From Blautia sp. (lineage in GTDB: Bacteria; Bacillota; Clostridia; Lachnospirales; Lachnospiraceae): DNA of 64,000 nucleotides. A model generated the notes under the pieces. It saw only the letters and a list, made by a program, of their open reading frames with translations. It had not been told where the DNA came from and made no database searches. Shown here in pieces: positions 44,216-52,338 of this stretch. The first letter of the stretch is position 1, and each line of letters opens with the position of its first letter. The stretch covers positions 33,943 through 97,942 of the forward strand of contig JAETNR010000011.1 of the NCBI GenBank assembly GCA_021772055.1, given 5' to 3'. The position numbers and the translations under genes are program-made.

Positions 44216-44752
44216 TTATACTAACTCAATTAATACTTCCATAGCAGCGTCACCCTTACGCGGTCCGATCTTTACGATTCTGGTGTAACCACCATTGCGG
44301 TTAACGTATTTAGGAGCAACTTCTTCGAACATCTTTTTCACCATATCTACGTCTTTGGTGTTTCTCTTTCTGCCGGCACCTTTTGCAGGTACTTCTTTTA
44401 CAGGATAGAAAACTTTCATCATCTGACGGCGTGCATGCAGCCTGGAAGGAGCATCCTTGGTGATCTCTTTCTGCACTTCATCATATACGGTTTTCTTCTT
44501 GCCGTCCACCACTTCTTTTACCCTTTTGCCATCAGCATCTTTGCGGGCAACTTTAGCAGTTACAGTAACGGTTTCAAAGTTATCCTTTTCGCGAACTGCC
44601 ATAGCGATAAGACCTTCAGCAATTTTGCGAATTTCTTTTGCTTTCTGCTCAGTTGTAACAATTTTTCCATGATACAGAAGGTTTGTTACCTGGTTTCTTA
44701 ATAATGCTTTTCTCTGATCAGATGTTCTGCTTAACTTTCTATATTTTGCCAT
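44216..44752 (-). CDS. rplQ: Ribosomal protein bL17, long form
   Basis: 178 aa against the usual ~113-127. The N-terminal part (RKLSRTSDQRKALLRNQVTNL) and C-terminal part (FEEVAPKYVNRNGGYTRIVKIGPRKGDAA) are standard. Between residues ~62 and ~100 there is an extra Lys/Asp-rich segment (around DADGKRVKEVVDGKKKTV) and a further small insertion near 117-132. Last gene of the alpha operon, about 127 bases after rpoA with GGAGG before the ATG at 44752; a terminator follows. Confidence 0.96.
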   Translation of the reverse strand: MAKYRKLSRTSDQRKALLRNQVTNLLYHGKIVTTEQKAKEIRKIAEGLIAMAVREKDNFETVTVTAKVARKDADGKRVKEVVDGKKKTVYDEVQKEITKDAPSRLHARRQMMKVFYPVKEVPAKGAGRKRNTKDVDMVKKMFEEVAPKYVNRNGGYTRIVKIGPRKGDAAMEVLIELV

Positions 44753-44879
44753 TTTATTTTCCTCCATCTGTGGACAGCAGGTCATGCTTGTTCGGTCTTA
44801 CTGGCCTGCTGCTTAGGCATTTCCACTTATAATCTGTATTATTCCTCTCTCTCAAAAAGAGGAGGGGGGCTACAAAAGA

Positions 44880-45839
44880 TTACTCTTCTGTAGGCTGTAA
44901 CTGTAAGCCCAGCTCTTTCAGCTTTGCAAGAACTTCTTCCAGAGATTTGCGGCCCAAATTACGAACCTTCATCATATCATCAGAAGTCTTATTGCACAGC
45001 TCTTCCACTGTATTGATCCCTGCTCTCTTTAAGCAATTGTAAGAACGAACAGACAGTTCAAGCTCATCAATGCTCATTTCCAGCACTTTTTCTTTTTCAT
45101 TGTCCTCTTTCTCGATCATGACTTCTGCACTCTTTGCATTCTCGGAAAGATCAATGAACAGGCTTAAATGCTCACTTAATACTTTTGCTGCAAGGCTTAC
45201 TGCTTCATCCGGATCCAGGGTACCATTGGTAAAGACATCCAGAGTCAGCTTATCAAAATCAGTCACCTGACCAACACGTGTATTCTCTACGATCATGTTG
45301 ACCCTGTCTACCGGAGTGTAGATCGCATCTACTGCAATCACGCCGATAGGCATATCTTCTGATTTTCCTTTATCCGCACTCACGTATCCGCGTCCCTTTG
45401 TGATGGTAAGTTCCATTGCAAGTCTGCAATCTTTGCCGCCATTGAGGGTAGCGATTACCTGATCCGGATTCATGATCTCAATATCCTGATCAGCCTGAAT
45501 ATCTGCTGCGGTAACAACCCCTTTACCTTCACATTCAATATATGCAGTCTTCGGTTCGTTGTCGCTGCTGGTATTTTTGATGGCAAGACTCTTCAGATTC
45601 ATGATAATCTCGGTGACGTCTTCCTTCACACCCGGAATCGGGCTGAACTCATGAAGTACACCGTCAATCTTCACCTGGCTTACTGCAGCCCCCGGCAGAG
45701 AGGACAGCATGATTCTTCTAAGAGAGTTGCCAAGTGTCGTTCCGTAACCTCTTTCCAGAGGTTCTACAACGAATCTGCCGAATTTCTTATCTTCGGATAT
45801 CTCGGTAATTTCGATTTTCGGTTTATTAAAATCAAACAC
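44880..45839 (-). CDS. rpoA: RNA polymerase alpha subunit
   Basis: 319 aa. The N-terminal dimerisation domain includes [22 protein letters not shown]; the C-terminal domain includes [16 protein letters not shown] and [12 protein letters not shown]. The start is GTG at 45839 (reading [10 protein letters not shown] after the first residue), supported by AGAAGGAGGG about 10 bases upstream; an ATG 30 bases earlier overlaps that site. Lies between rpsD and rplQ as in other bacteria. Confidence 0.97.
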   Translation of the reverse strand: MFDFNKPKIEITEISEDKKFGRFVVEPLERGYGTTLGNSLRRIMLSSLPGAAVSQVKIDGVLHEFSPIPGVKEDVTEIIMNLKSLAIKNTSSDNEPKTAYIECEGKGVVTAADIQADQDIEIMNPDQVIATLNGGKDCRLAMELTITKGRGYVSADKGKSEDMPIGVIAVDAIYTPVDRVNMIVENTRVGQVTDFDKLTLDVFTNGTLDPDEAVSLAAKVLSEHLSLFIDLSENAKSAEVMIEKEDNEKEKVLEMSIDELELSVRSYNCLKRAGINTVEELCNKTSDDMMKVRNLGRKSLEEVLAKLKELGLQLQPTEE

Positions 45840-45904
45840 TATAAGGTTCCCTCCTTCTGGGATTGTCAACGTTTGAGGGTTTTCATAATTCCTTTGCTCA
45901 GGGA

Positions 45905-46498
45905 TTATTTGGAGTACAACTCGACGATTAACATCTCGTTTACAGGTACATCAATTGCTTCTCTGCGAGGAAGTTCCTTCACAGTTCCGCTTAATGCTTC
46001 CTGATTTACGTCCAGCCATTCCGGAACCAGTCTGCCACCTGTTACTTCCAGAATTCCTTTGTATCTTTCAGAACCTTTGCATTTTTCTTTGATTTCAATG
46101 GTATCGCCGGCTTTTACCAGATAAGACGGAATGTTCACACATTTGCCGTTTACCATTACGTGTTTGTGGTCAACAATCTGACGAGCTTCTTTTCTTGTTC
46201 TTGCTAATCCCATACGGAAAACTACATTGTCAAGTCTGCTCTCCAGCATAATCATCAGGTTCTCACCTGTCTGACCAACCATTCTGTCGGCTTTCTTGTA
46301 GTAGTTACGGAAAGGTTTTTCCAGTACTCCGTAAATGAATTTTGCTTTCTGTTTTTCTCTTAACTGTAAACCGTACTCAGATACTTTTCTGTTTGCACGT
46401 TTTAACTGTCTTGTGGACTTTTTATCAATTCCTAAATACATGGGATCCAGACCAAGGGATCTGCATCTTTTCAGGACTGGGGTTCTATCTACTGCCAT
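45905..46498 (-). CDS. rpsD: Ribosomal protein uS4
   Basis: 197 aa with the S4 RNA-binding domain ([20 protein letters not shown]). The zinc-binding cysteines of some S4 proteins are absent, so this is the C-minus form. AGGAGG precedes the ATG. Gene order rpsK-rpsD-rpoA. Confidence 0.97.
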   Translation of the reverse strand: MAVDRTPVLKRCRSLGLDPMYLGIDKKSTRQLKRANRKVSEYGLQLREKQKAKFIYGVLEKPFRNYYKKADRMVGQTGENLMIMLESRLDNVVFRMGLARTRKEARQIVDHKHVMVNGKCVNIPSYLVKAGDTIEIKEKCKGSERYKGILEVTGGRLVPEWLDVNQEALSGTVKELPRREAIDVPVNEMLIVELYSK

Positions 46499-46516
46499 CT
46501 TGCGCTACCTCCTAAA

Positions 46517-46912
46517 TCAGACTCTTCTACGTTTTGGTGGACGACAACCGTTATGCGGTACCGGTGTTACGTCGCGGATGCTGGTTACTTCAAGACCGCA
46601 TGCCTGAAGGGCACGGATCGCAGCTTCACGTCCGGAGCCCGGTCCTTTTACCATAACGTCAACAGTTTTTAATCCATGAATCAAAGCAGCTTTTGTAGCA
46701 GTTTCTGCTGCCATCTGTGCTGCATAAGGGGTAGATTTCCTTGAACCTCTAAATCCCAGACCGCCGGCACTTGCCCAGGAAAGAGCATTTCCTTCGTTGT
46801 CAGTCAGTGTAACAATTGTATTGTTAAAAGAAGACTGGATATGTGCCTGTCCGTGTTCAACGTTTTTCTTGACACGACGTTTTGTCGTCACTTTTTTGGT
46901 TGCTTTTGCCAT
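46517..46912 (-). CDS. rpsK: Ribosomal protein uS11
   Basis: 131 aa with the S11 signature ([39 protein letters not shown]) and the basic C-terminus [10 protein letters not shown]. Only 18 bases from rpsD. Confidence 0.97.
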   Translation of the reverse strand: MAKATKKVTTKRRVKKNVEHGQAHIQSSFNNTIVTLTDNEGNALSWASAGGLGFRGSRKSTPYAAQMAAETATKAALIHGLKTVDVMVKGPGSGREAAIRALQACGLEVTSIRDVTPVPHNGCRPPKRRRV

Positions 46913-46964
46913 TTTAAAACTAACCTACGCTTTCCTTGTTTATCTAAATTTATCAGCTACTTAT

Positions 46965-47333
46965 TTATTTCTTCTTGTTTGCTACAGTTCTCTTCGGACC
47001 TTTGCGTGTTCTTGCATTTGTCTTGGTCTTCTGGCCACGAACCGGAAGTCCTTTACGATGACGGATTCCTCTGTAGCATCCAATTTCCTGCAGTCTCTTA
47101 ATATTCATTGCGATTTCACGGCGAAGGTCACCTTCCACCATCATTGTTTCATCAATGACAGCACTGATTCTCTTCACTTCATCGTCTGTCAAATCTCTGA
47201 CACGAGTATCAGGATTTACTTCTGCCTGTGCAAGGATTTTATTTGCGCTTGGTCTTCCGATTCCATAAATATAGGTAAGACCAATTTCGATACGTTTTTC
47301 TCTCGGTAAGTCGATACCAGCTATACGAGCCAT
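46965..47333 (-). CDS. rpsM: Ribosomal protein uS13
   Basis: 122 aa; starts [26 protein letters not shown] and ends in a lysine-rich tail (NKKK). Preceded by GGAGG and by an unusually long, structured 314-base spacer after rpmJ. Confidence 0.97.
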   Translation of the reverse strand: MARIAGIDLPREKRIEIGLTYIYGIGRPSANKILAQAEVNPDTRVRDLTDDEVKRISAVIDETMMVEGDLRREIAMNIKRLQEIGCYRGIRHRKGLPVRGQKTKTNARTRKGPKRTVANKKK

Positions 47334-47577
47334 GTACTGATTCCTCCATTTTCTTTTCTGAAAGTCCCTGCAAACCGTACATCACTTGTACAAAAGTACA
47401 AGGTGAAATGGGATGTCTCTGTCTGCCGCTTTCGTTTTTTAAGTTCCTAATTGGGGTGCCTCGGTAAAACACCCAGCCGCTTTTGGCGATAGGCGGCCTT
47501 TCCGAATGTTCCGGTACTCTGACCGGTGCTGCCTCTCGGTATTAGGCAATACATGCTTTAATTTTTTTACAAAAATT
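47334..47577 (-). promoter_or_regulatory. Structured leader upstream of rpsM
   Basis: A non-coding stretch rich in hairpins: CACTTGTAC/GTACAAGGTG with an AAAA loop (47383-47405), GGGTG/CACCC (around 47456-47476), GCCGC/GCGGC-type arms (47475-47498) and CCGGT/ACCGG (47511-47526). I recognise no known riboswitch or ribosomal leader family. No convincing promoter is seen inside it; a TATAAT (near 47575) has no matching -35. It may bind a ribosomal protein for feedback control. No convincing protein-coding frame of its own. Confidence 0.45.
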
Positions 47578-47665
47578 ATAAAAAACAGTCAGGACAACCC
47601 GTCCGGGTGTCTCCTACTGCAGCCGCACGTTCCACAAACTGTTGGGATCAACCCTGACGCTGTTT
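47578..47665 (-). terminator. Candidate attenuator/terminator between rpmJ and rpsM
   Basis: The end of rpmJ (minus strand ...GTCAGG, 47658-47653) can pair with CCTGAC (47593-47588), followed directly by TGTTTTTTAT. The enclosed loop has further stems (GTTG/CAAC; ACCCG/CGGGT). It overlaps the rpmJ coding end. Confidence 0.45.
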
Positions 47666-47761
47666 GTGTTTTGGATTTTCACAGATTACTCTGATAGATC
47701 CTTTTCTTTTAATGATCTTGCATTTTTCGCAGATCGGCTTTACAGATGATCTTACTTTCAC
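47648..47761 (-). CDS. rpmJ: Ribosomal protein bL36
   Basis: 37 aa starting at GTG: begins [20 protein letters not shown]. Zinc ligands C11, C14, C27 and H32 are present, i.e. the C-plus form. AAGGAGG precedes the GTG. It is the first gene of the second half of the split spc/alpha block and has its own promoter. Confidence 0.96.
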   Translation of the reverse strand: MKVRSSVKPICEKCKIIKRKGSIRVICENPKHKQRQG

Positions 47762-47843
47762 TGGAAATCCTCCTTCCGTAGTATAGCATTGAATCTGCAG
47801 TTATAGACGCACTTATATAAGGTATAAGACGCGTCCGCATTTT

Positions 47844-47872
47844 AGTTTAGCATCAGTTTCCCTAAAATGCAA
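47844..47872 (-). promoter_or_regulatory. Promoter driving rpmJ-rpsM-rpsK-rpsD-rpoA-rplQ
   Basis: Minus strand TTGCAT (47872-47867), a 17-base spacer and TAAACT (47849-47844) with TG one base before the -10 (extended -10). It lies between the corrinoid-activation gene and rpmJ. Confidence 0.7.
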
Positions 47873-47905
47873 GCTTTTTTTTCACTTTTTTGGATTTTTC
47901 CAAAA

Positions 47906-50110
47906 TTATATTTCCTCAAACATCATCGAGTCCATATAAGCCTCGTTAAATTCCTTATCTGAGGACAGCCCGATCTCCTCGGATCTGGCTATGATTTTTT
48001 CCAGAGTCTTCTCTCCGTCCTCTTCTCTTAGATATCGAACTGCTCCGGCCAGGGAACTGTTTCCTACAGCCTCGATCTGTTCCTTAAACTCTCCCGGCAG
48101 CATTCCAATGGCAATGGCCTTATCCTTATCCAGCTTATAGCCAAATCCGCCTGCCAGATAGACCTTCGCTACCTGCTCTTTGGAAATCCCGTACTTCAGA
48201 ATAAGTGTCTCCGCACCTGCCCGGATGGCAGCCTTTGCAAGCTGAATCTCCCGGACATCCTTCTGGGTAAAGCGGATTACTTCTCCTTTATCTGTTTTCG
48301 CAAGAGGGAATCCCTCCTCAAAGTACTCTTCATCCAAAAGTCCGGTTTCATCCACCAGTTCATCCCTCACAAGCTCCATGGTGGTTTCCACGACTCCGGT
48401 TCCGCAGATTCCCACAGGATTTTTATCCTGAATGGTCTTTACCCTGGCCTTGCCGTCTGTAATCTCTACAGAGCAGATTGCCCCTGCTACACTGCCCGTG
48501 CCCCAGGAGATGTTGCCGCCTTCAAATGCCGGACCTGCTGCTGTGGAAGTCACCAGTATCCGCTCCTTATTTCCAACCGCCATCTCACCATTTGTTCCAA
48601 GGTCTACCAGCATGCAGATTTCTTCTGTCTCATGAAACCCGCAGGCATAAAGCCCGGATGCAATATCGCCGCCCACATAGGTTGAAATTCCGGGAAGAAG
48701 TACGATTTCTGCCTCACATTCCCTGCTTCCCAGGATTTCTTCAAAAGAACCTTTGATAAAACCAATGTTCACCGGCGTAAAAGGAAATACGCCCAGTGAC
48801 TGGCAGTCATATCCCATGAGCAAATGTCCCATGGTAGTATTTCCGCCAATGGCAATCCGCTCGATCTTTTTTATATCTACCCCGGCTTCTCTGCTCAGGC
48901 GATGAATTCCTTCCAGAAGATCCTTACGTATGCAGTCGCGAAGTGCTTCTTTTTTTCCGTCCACAGATGCCTGGATCCTGGATATCACATCCGCACCATA
49001 CATCCGCTGACTGTTGATCAAAGTCACTGTATGGATATTTTTTCCGCTCTTTTTTCCCAGCAGTTCCATGGCAATGGTAGTTGTTCCAATATCTACTGCA
49101 ATATTATAGGAAGTTTCTCCGTCTTCAGCAGAACCCTTTTCCTCCGCTTCTTCCTTGCAGTCGCTTAAGATTTCAAACTCGGATTCATCCATCAGTTCAA
49201 AAGAAATTACAATATCTTCCACAGGATATGCCCTGCAGGCCAATCTCCAGCCAGCCTCTAGTTCTTCCCTGGTAAAAGCCTTTTTATCCTCCTGGGTGAT
49301 CCATACATCCCCCTTTACCACACGAATACGGCATTTTCCGCATCTTCCTTTGCCGCCGCAGGGTGCACTGACATAATAGCCTTCCCGGATCAGGCCTGTC
49401 AGCAGGCTTTCCCCCTCCTCAAGGTAGATTTTTCTGGCCTCTTCTCCCTTTTGTACAGTCACCTCTGTTTTAGGGATATTACGCAGCTTGCAGTTTACAT
49501 TAGGACATTTCCTGCAGTCATGCTGTGCTTTAAAAGTTCCCGCATCCTCTGTCAGGATAAAAACCTGGCAGGAGGTCTTCACAGGGTCAAACATAAATCC
49601 TGAACTGATATCAATTCCCAACCTTTTTTTCAATTCCAGGCATTCCCATGCATCTCTCTGAACAGTCATGAGAATATCGTGGGGAGCCTCCAGTCTTTTT
49701 AAAATTCCCACTTTATGCTCACTGCACACTTCCTTCAGCGTCTCCATCATACGGTTTTCCAGAGAAAAAAGTGCATCATCCGCCATAGCATCGCAGAGCA
49801 TTCCCTTTACATAGTCACCCTCCTGAAAAGCTCTGGTACTACACTGCTTGATCCCGTCTCCAATGGTGATCACCGCATAGATCACCGGTGTTCCTTCCTG
49901 AAACTCCTCCGTTGCGCTTTGCGCAGAAAGTGTGCCAAACCCCAGGATGCCTGCAGGCTCTGCCAAAGAGAGCATTTCCTCATAGATTTCCTGATACTCC
50001 TCCACCACTTCCTCATAAACAGGACTGTTCTCATAGCAGTCCATTGCCTTCAAGGTGGACTTCAGTTCTATTTTGGGAACCAGCCCGTCCAACTCATAAA
50101 AATTTTTCAT
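47906..50110 (-). CDS. Corrinoid-activation protein (RACo/RamQ-like ASKHA ATPase) with extra N-terminal domain
   Basis: 734 aa. Residues ~10-190 resemble the methionine-synthase activation domain (LGIDISSGFMFDPVKTS matches its conserved end). A cysteine motif CRKCPNVNC (C199, C202, C207) follows. Residues ~217-305 are a [2Fe-2S] ferredoxin domain with C251, C257, C260 and C292. From ~335 comes an ASKHA ATPase domain (DIGTTT at 340; GGNTTMGHLL; LVDLGTNGEMAVG; YLAGGFG). RACo/RamA/RamQ proteins use ATP and a low-potential electron to return oxidised Co(II) corrinoid to Co(I). It lies downstream of a corrinoid-binding protein gene, but a terminator separates them. RamA and RACo lack the N-terminal domain, so this is an unusual fusion. 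Its exact corrinoid partner is inferred. Confidence 0.87.
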   Translation of the reverse strand: MKNFYELDGLVPKIELKSTLKAMDCYENSPVYEEVVEEYQEIYEEMLSLAEPAGILGFGTLSAQSATEEFQEGTPVIYAVITIGDGIKQCSTRAFQEGDYVKGMLCDAMADDALFSLENRMMETLKEVCSEHKVGILKRLEAPHDILMTVQRDAWECLELKKRLGIDISSGFMFDPVKTSCQVFILTEDAGTFKAQHDCRKCPNVNCKLRNIPKTEVTVQKGEEARKIYLEEGESLLTGLIREGYYVSAPCGGKGRCGKCRIRVVKGDVWITQEDKKAFTREELEAGWRLACRAYPVEDIVISFELMDESEFEILSDCKEEAEEKGSAEDGETSYNIAVDIGTTTIAMELLGKKSGKNIHTVTLINSQRMYGADVISRIQASVDGKKEALRDCIRKDLLEGIHRLSREAGVDIKKIERIAIGGNTTMGHLLMGYDCQSLGVFPFTPVNIGFIKGSFEEILGSRECEAEIVLLPGISTYVGGDIASGLYACGFHETEEICMLVDLGTNGEMAVGNKERILVTSTAAGPAFEGGNISWGTGSVAGAICSVEITDGKARVKTIQDKNPVGICGTGVVETTMELVRDELVDETGLLDEEYFEEGFPLAKTDKGEVIRFTQKDVREIQLAKAAIRAGAETLILKYGISKEQVAKVYLAGGFGYKLDKDKAIAIGMLPGEFKEQIEAVGNSSLAGAVRYLREEDGEKTLEKIIARSEEIGLSSDKEFNEAYMDSMMFEEI

Positions 50111-50125
50111 AACTTTCCCCCATAT

Positions 50126-50172
50126 AAAAAGAGCTGCTCAAAAAGGCATCCGCCTTTCCTAACAGCCCTTTT
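50126..50172 (-). terminator. Rho-independent terminator between the corrinoid protein and activator genes
   Basis: Outer arms AAAGGGCTG / CAGCTCTTT, an inner hairpin of AAAGGC/GCCTTT, then TTTTA, 16 bases before the activator gene start. Partial termination would set the carrier above the activator. Confidence 0.7.
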
Positions 50173-50198
50173 GATTGATCTGTTTTTAATCTACTGTA

Positions 50199-50852
50199 TT
50201 ATGATGCTTTTCTGCTCTCAACAGCCTGTTTTGCAACTTCTGCTGCAGAGGTAGCATCTGCTGTATAGTAATCTGCACCGATCTGCTCAGCAAAGCTATC
50301 ATTTACCGGAGCACCGCCAACCATAACGATATATTTCTCACGAAGTCCTCTTTCTTTCAGGGCATCAACCACGTCTTTCATGTTTGGCATTGTGGTGGTC
50401 AGAAGTGCGGACATACCGATCACATCTGCGCCAACTTCTTCTGCTTTTGCGATAAAGGTATCTGCATCCACATCTGTTCCCAGATCATAGATTTCAAATC
50501 CGGCACCCTTCAGCATCATTACAACCAGGTTCTTACCGATGTCATGAAGGTCACCTTTTACTGTACCAACAACTGCTTTACCAATCGGCTCGTTTCCTAC
50601 TTCGATCAGCTTCGGCTCAAGAATGGTAATACCTGCGGTCATTGCTCTTGCTGCTACAAGAACTTCCGGTACGAAAACTTCGTTTCTCTTAAACTTACCG
50701 CCTACGATCATCATACCTGCAAGAAGACCCTCATTAAGGATTTCTTTTGCGTCAACGCCCTGTTCCAGAGCTTCTTCTACCAGTTTCTTAACGTTTTTTG
50801 CACGGCCTTTCTGTAAGTAATCACAAATTTCTTCTACAATTGCTGTTGCCAT
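50199..50852 (-). CDS. Corrinoid (methylcobalamin-binding) protein, MtqC/MtbC-like
   Basis: 217 aa. An N-terminal four-helix cap (~1-88; GLLAGMMIVGGKFKRNEVFVPEVLVAARAM) is followed by a Rossmann B12 domain with DLHDIGKN (His103 as lower cobalt ligand), GTDVDA and MSALLTTTM. Such proteins carry a methyl group between a substrate-specific MttB/MtaB-type methyltransferase and a second one that passes it to tetrahydrofolate. No methyltransferase gene is adjacent. It is the first gene leftward from the divergent PocR/AraC gene, with strong ribosome binding site (AGGAGG). Confidence 0.93.
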   Translation of the reverse strand: MATAIVEEICDYLQKGRAKNVKKLVEEALEQGVDAKEILNEGLLAGMMIVGGKFKRNEVFVPEVLVAARAMTAGITILEPKLIEVGNEPIGKAVVGTVKGDLHDIGKNLVVMMLKGAGFEIYDLGTDVDADTFIAKAEEVGADVIGMSALLTTTMPNMKDVVDALKERGLREKYIVMVGGAPVNDSFAEQIGADYYTADATSAAEVAKQAVESRKAS

Positions 50853-50962
50853 TTTTTCTACCTCCTAGATTGCTTCCGCTTTGAAAATCTCCGCAAATTT
50901 CCAAGTCTCCGCTTCGTTTTTTTATATGCATATTATAACGTTCTTTCTAATTTTTTTTTGAG

Positions 50963-50995
50963 TATTTTTTTAGAAAAACTATATATTTTTTTAGA
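50963..50995. promoter_or_regulatory. Direct repeats, candidate operator between the corrinoid and PocR/AraC genes
   Basis: TATTTTTTTAGA occurs at 50963-50974 and again at 50984-50995, a 21-base (two-turn) period typical of AraC-type half-sites, in the divergent 211-base intergenic region. Low complexity of the T-run weakens the case. A TATAAT (minus, near 50930) could serve the corrinoid gene. Confidence 0.5.
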
Positions 50996-51063
50996 TTTTT
51001 GTTGTATTATAAATTTGCAAAAGACAATTTTTGTACTTTTTTTGGATTTGAGGAGAGAATTTT

Positions 51064-52314
51064 ATGCAGCCTATTCTATATACGATCATTAAACAGCAGT
51101 CCCTTCATGAACTTTTGGAAACCTTTTATCAATGCATCGGTCTCCCCATTCAGGTTCTGGACGAAAACGGGGAGGTTCTGGATACATTCGGAGAATCCCA
51201 CAGTTACTGTAAAATTTTCAAAAAATTTCTTCCCCCGCCCGAGTCCTGCATCAAGCTGCACTCCAATGCCAGCAAGCTTGCCATGAGCCTTGGGGAAACT
51301 TATATTTTTGCCTGCCACTCCAATCTGAACCACATTGTGTTTCCCCTGGTCAATAATAATCTGCTTCTTGGCTCTATCCTGGCAGGTCCTTTTTTGATGG
51401 ATACGCCTGATTCCCTGCTGCTGTCGGACATTGCTTCGAAATACGACATCCCTACGGTAAATATTCTGGAGATGTATGAGGAAGCATCCAGTCTTCCCTC
51501 CTTTGAGCCGTCCAAAGTGACCTATATCAGCCGGATGCTTTATTACATGTGCTCCGGTCTTGTCACTGACAGCAAGAACCAGTTTGTCCTGAATCACAAT
51601 AAGCTTTCTCAGCAGTCCAGGATCAATGAATCCATCCAGATGTACAAGGCAAACCACATGGTCAATAAAAAAGCCTACCCTTACGAAAAGGAGAAGGCGC
51701 TCATCACCAAGCTGAAGACCGGAGATACGGAGAAGTCCAAAGCCCTTTTAAACGACCTCCTGGGCTATGTATTCTTTGCGGAAGGAAACAACCTTGAAGT
51801 AGTAAAAACCCGGGCAATGGAGCTTTCCTCCCTTTTGTCCCGGGCAGCCATCGAAGGCGGTGCCACCAGCGACAGTATCTTAAAGATCAACAATCAGTTT
51901 CTTATGGATCTGCAGGATATTAATACCCTGGACAATCTGTGCTACAAGCTGCAGGAAACCATTGACGTTTTTACGGAATGCATGTTTAATTACCTTCCAA
52001 GCAAAAGCAACGAGATTACCAAAAAAGCCATCCGGTATATCTCCAAAAACTTTTCGCGCCCCCTGACACTGGAAGAGGTTGCTGGCCATGTCCACCTGAA
52101 CCCCTCCTATTTTTCCACTCTCTTCAAGCAGTCCACAGGCTCCTCCTTCAAGGAATACCTGAACATGGTCCGCATTGAAGAGAGTAAACGTCTGCTGTCA
52201 AACACAGACTATTCCATCATTGATATTGCCCTTGCCACAGGCTTCGAAGACCAGAGTTATTTTTCCAAGGTATTCAAAAAATACACCGGGCTTACCCCGA
52301 AGCAGTACCGCTGA
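51064..52314 (+). CDS. PocR-domain AraC family transcriptional regulator
   Basis: 416 aa. The N-terminal ~165 residues match the PocR ligand-binding domain (LLETFYQCIGLPIQVLDENGEVL; a C-x(n)-C pattern with HSNLNHIVFPLV and GSILAGPFL). A helical linker follows, and the last ~100 residues are a double AraC HTH (ISKNFSRPLTLEEVAGHVHL; DYSIIDIALATGFEDQSYFSKVFKKYTG). PocR of Salmonella senses propanediol and controls B12/pdu genes; related regulators in Clostridia sit by corrinoid methyl-transfer genes. The gene is divergent from the corrinoid protein, so it likely activates that gene. Confidence 0.9.
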   Translation: MQPILYTIIKQQSLHELLETFYQCIGLPIQVLDENGEVLDTFGESHSYCKIFKKFLPPPESCIKLHSNASKLAMSLGETYIFACHSNLNHIVFPLVNNNLLLGSILAGPFLMDTPDSLLLSDIASKYDIPTVNILEMYEEASSLPSFEPSKVTYISRMLYYMCSGLVTDSKNQFVLNHNKLSQQSRINESIQMYKANHMVNKKAYPYEKEKALITKLKTGDTEKSKALLNDLLGYVFFAEGNNLEVVKTRAMELSSLLSRAAIEGGATSDSILKINNQFLMDLQDINTLDNLCYKLQETIDVFTECMFNYLPSKSNEITKKAIRYISKNFSRPLTLEEVAGHVHLNPSYFSTLFKQSTGSSFKEYLNMVRIEESKRLLSNTDYSIIDIALATGFEDQSYFSKVFKKYTGLTPKQYR

Positions 52315-52338
52315 ACCAAAACAGGAAATCATATTTTA

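Noticed and set aside
47239..47472. Minus-strand open frame of 77 codons between rpmJ and rpsM
   Set aside because: Overlaps rpsM in another frame, crosses the leader hairpins, and shows no recognisable protein character.
47885..47905. TTTTGGA/TCCAAAA hairpin after the corrinoid activator
   Set aside because: No T-run on the minus strand, so not called a terminator.
50930..51030. Very AT-rich stretch considered as a replication or mobile-element feature
   Set aside because: It fits a divergent promoter region; no iterons, DnaA boxes or terminal repeats seen beyond the 12-mer pair.
52315..52338. Weak palindrome between the PocR/AraC gene and hflC
   Set aside because: Stem has mismatches and lacks a clear T-run; a shared terminator is possible but not supported.
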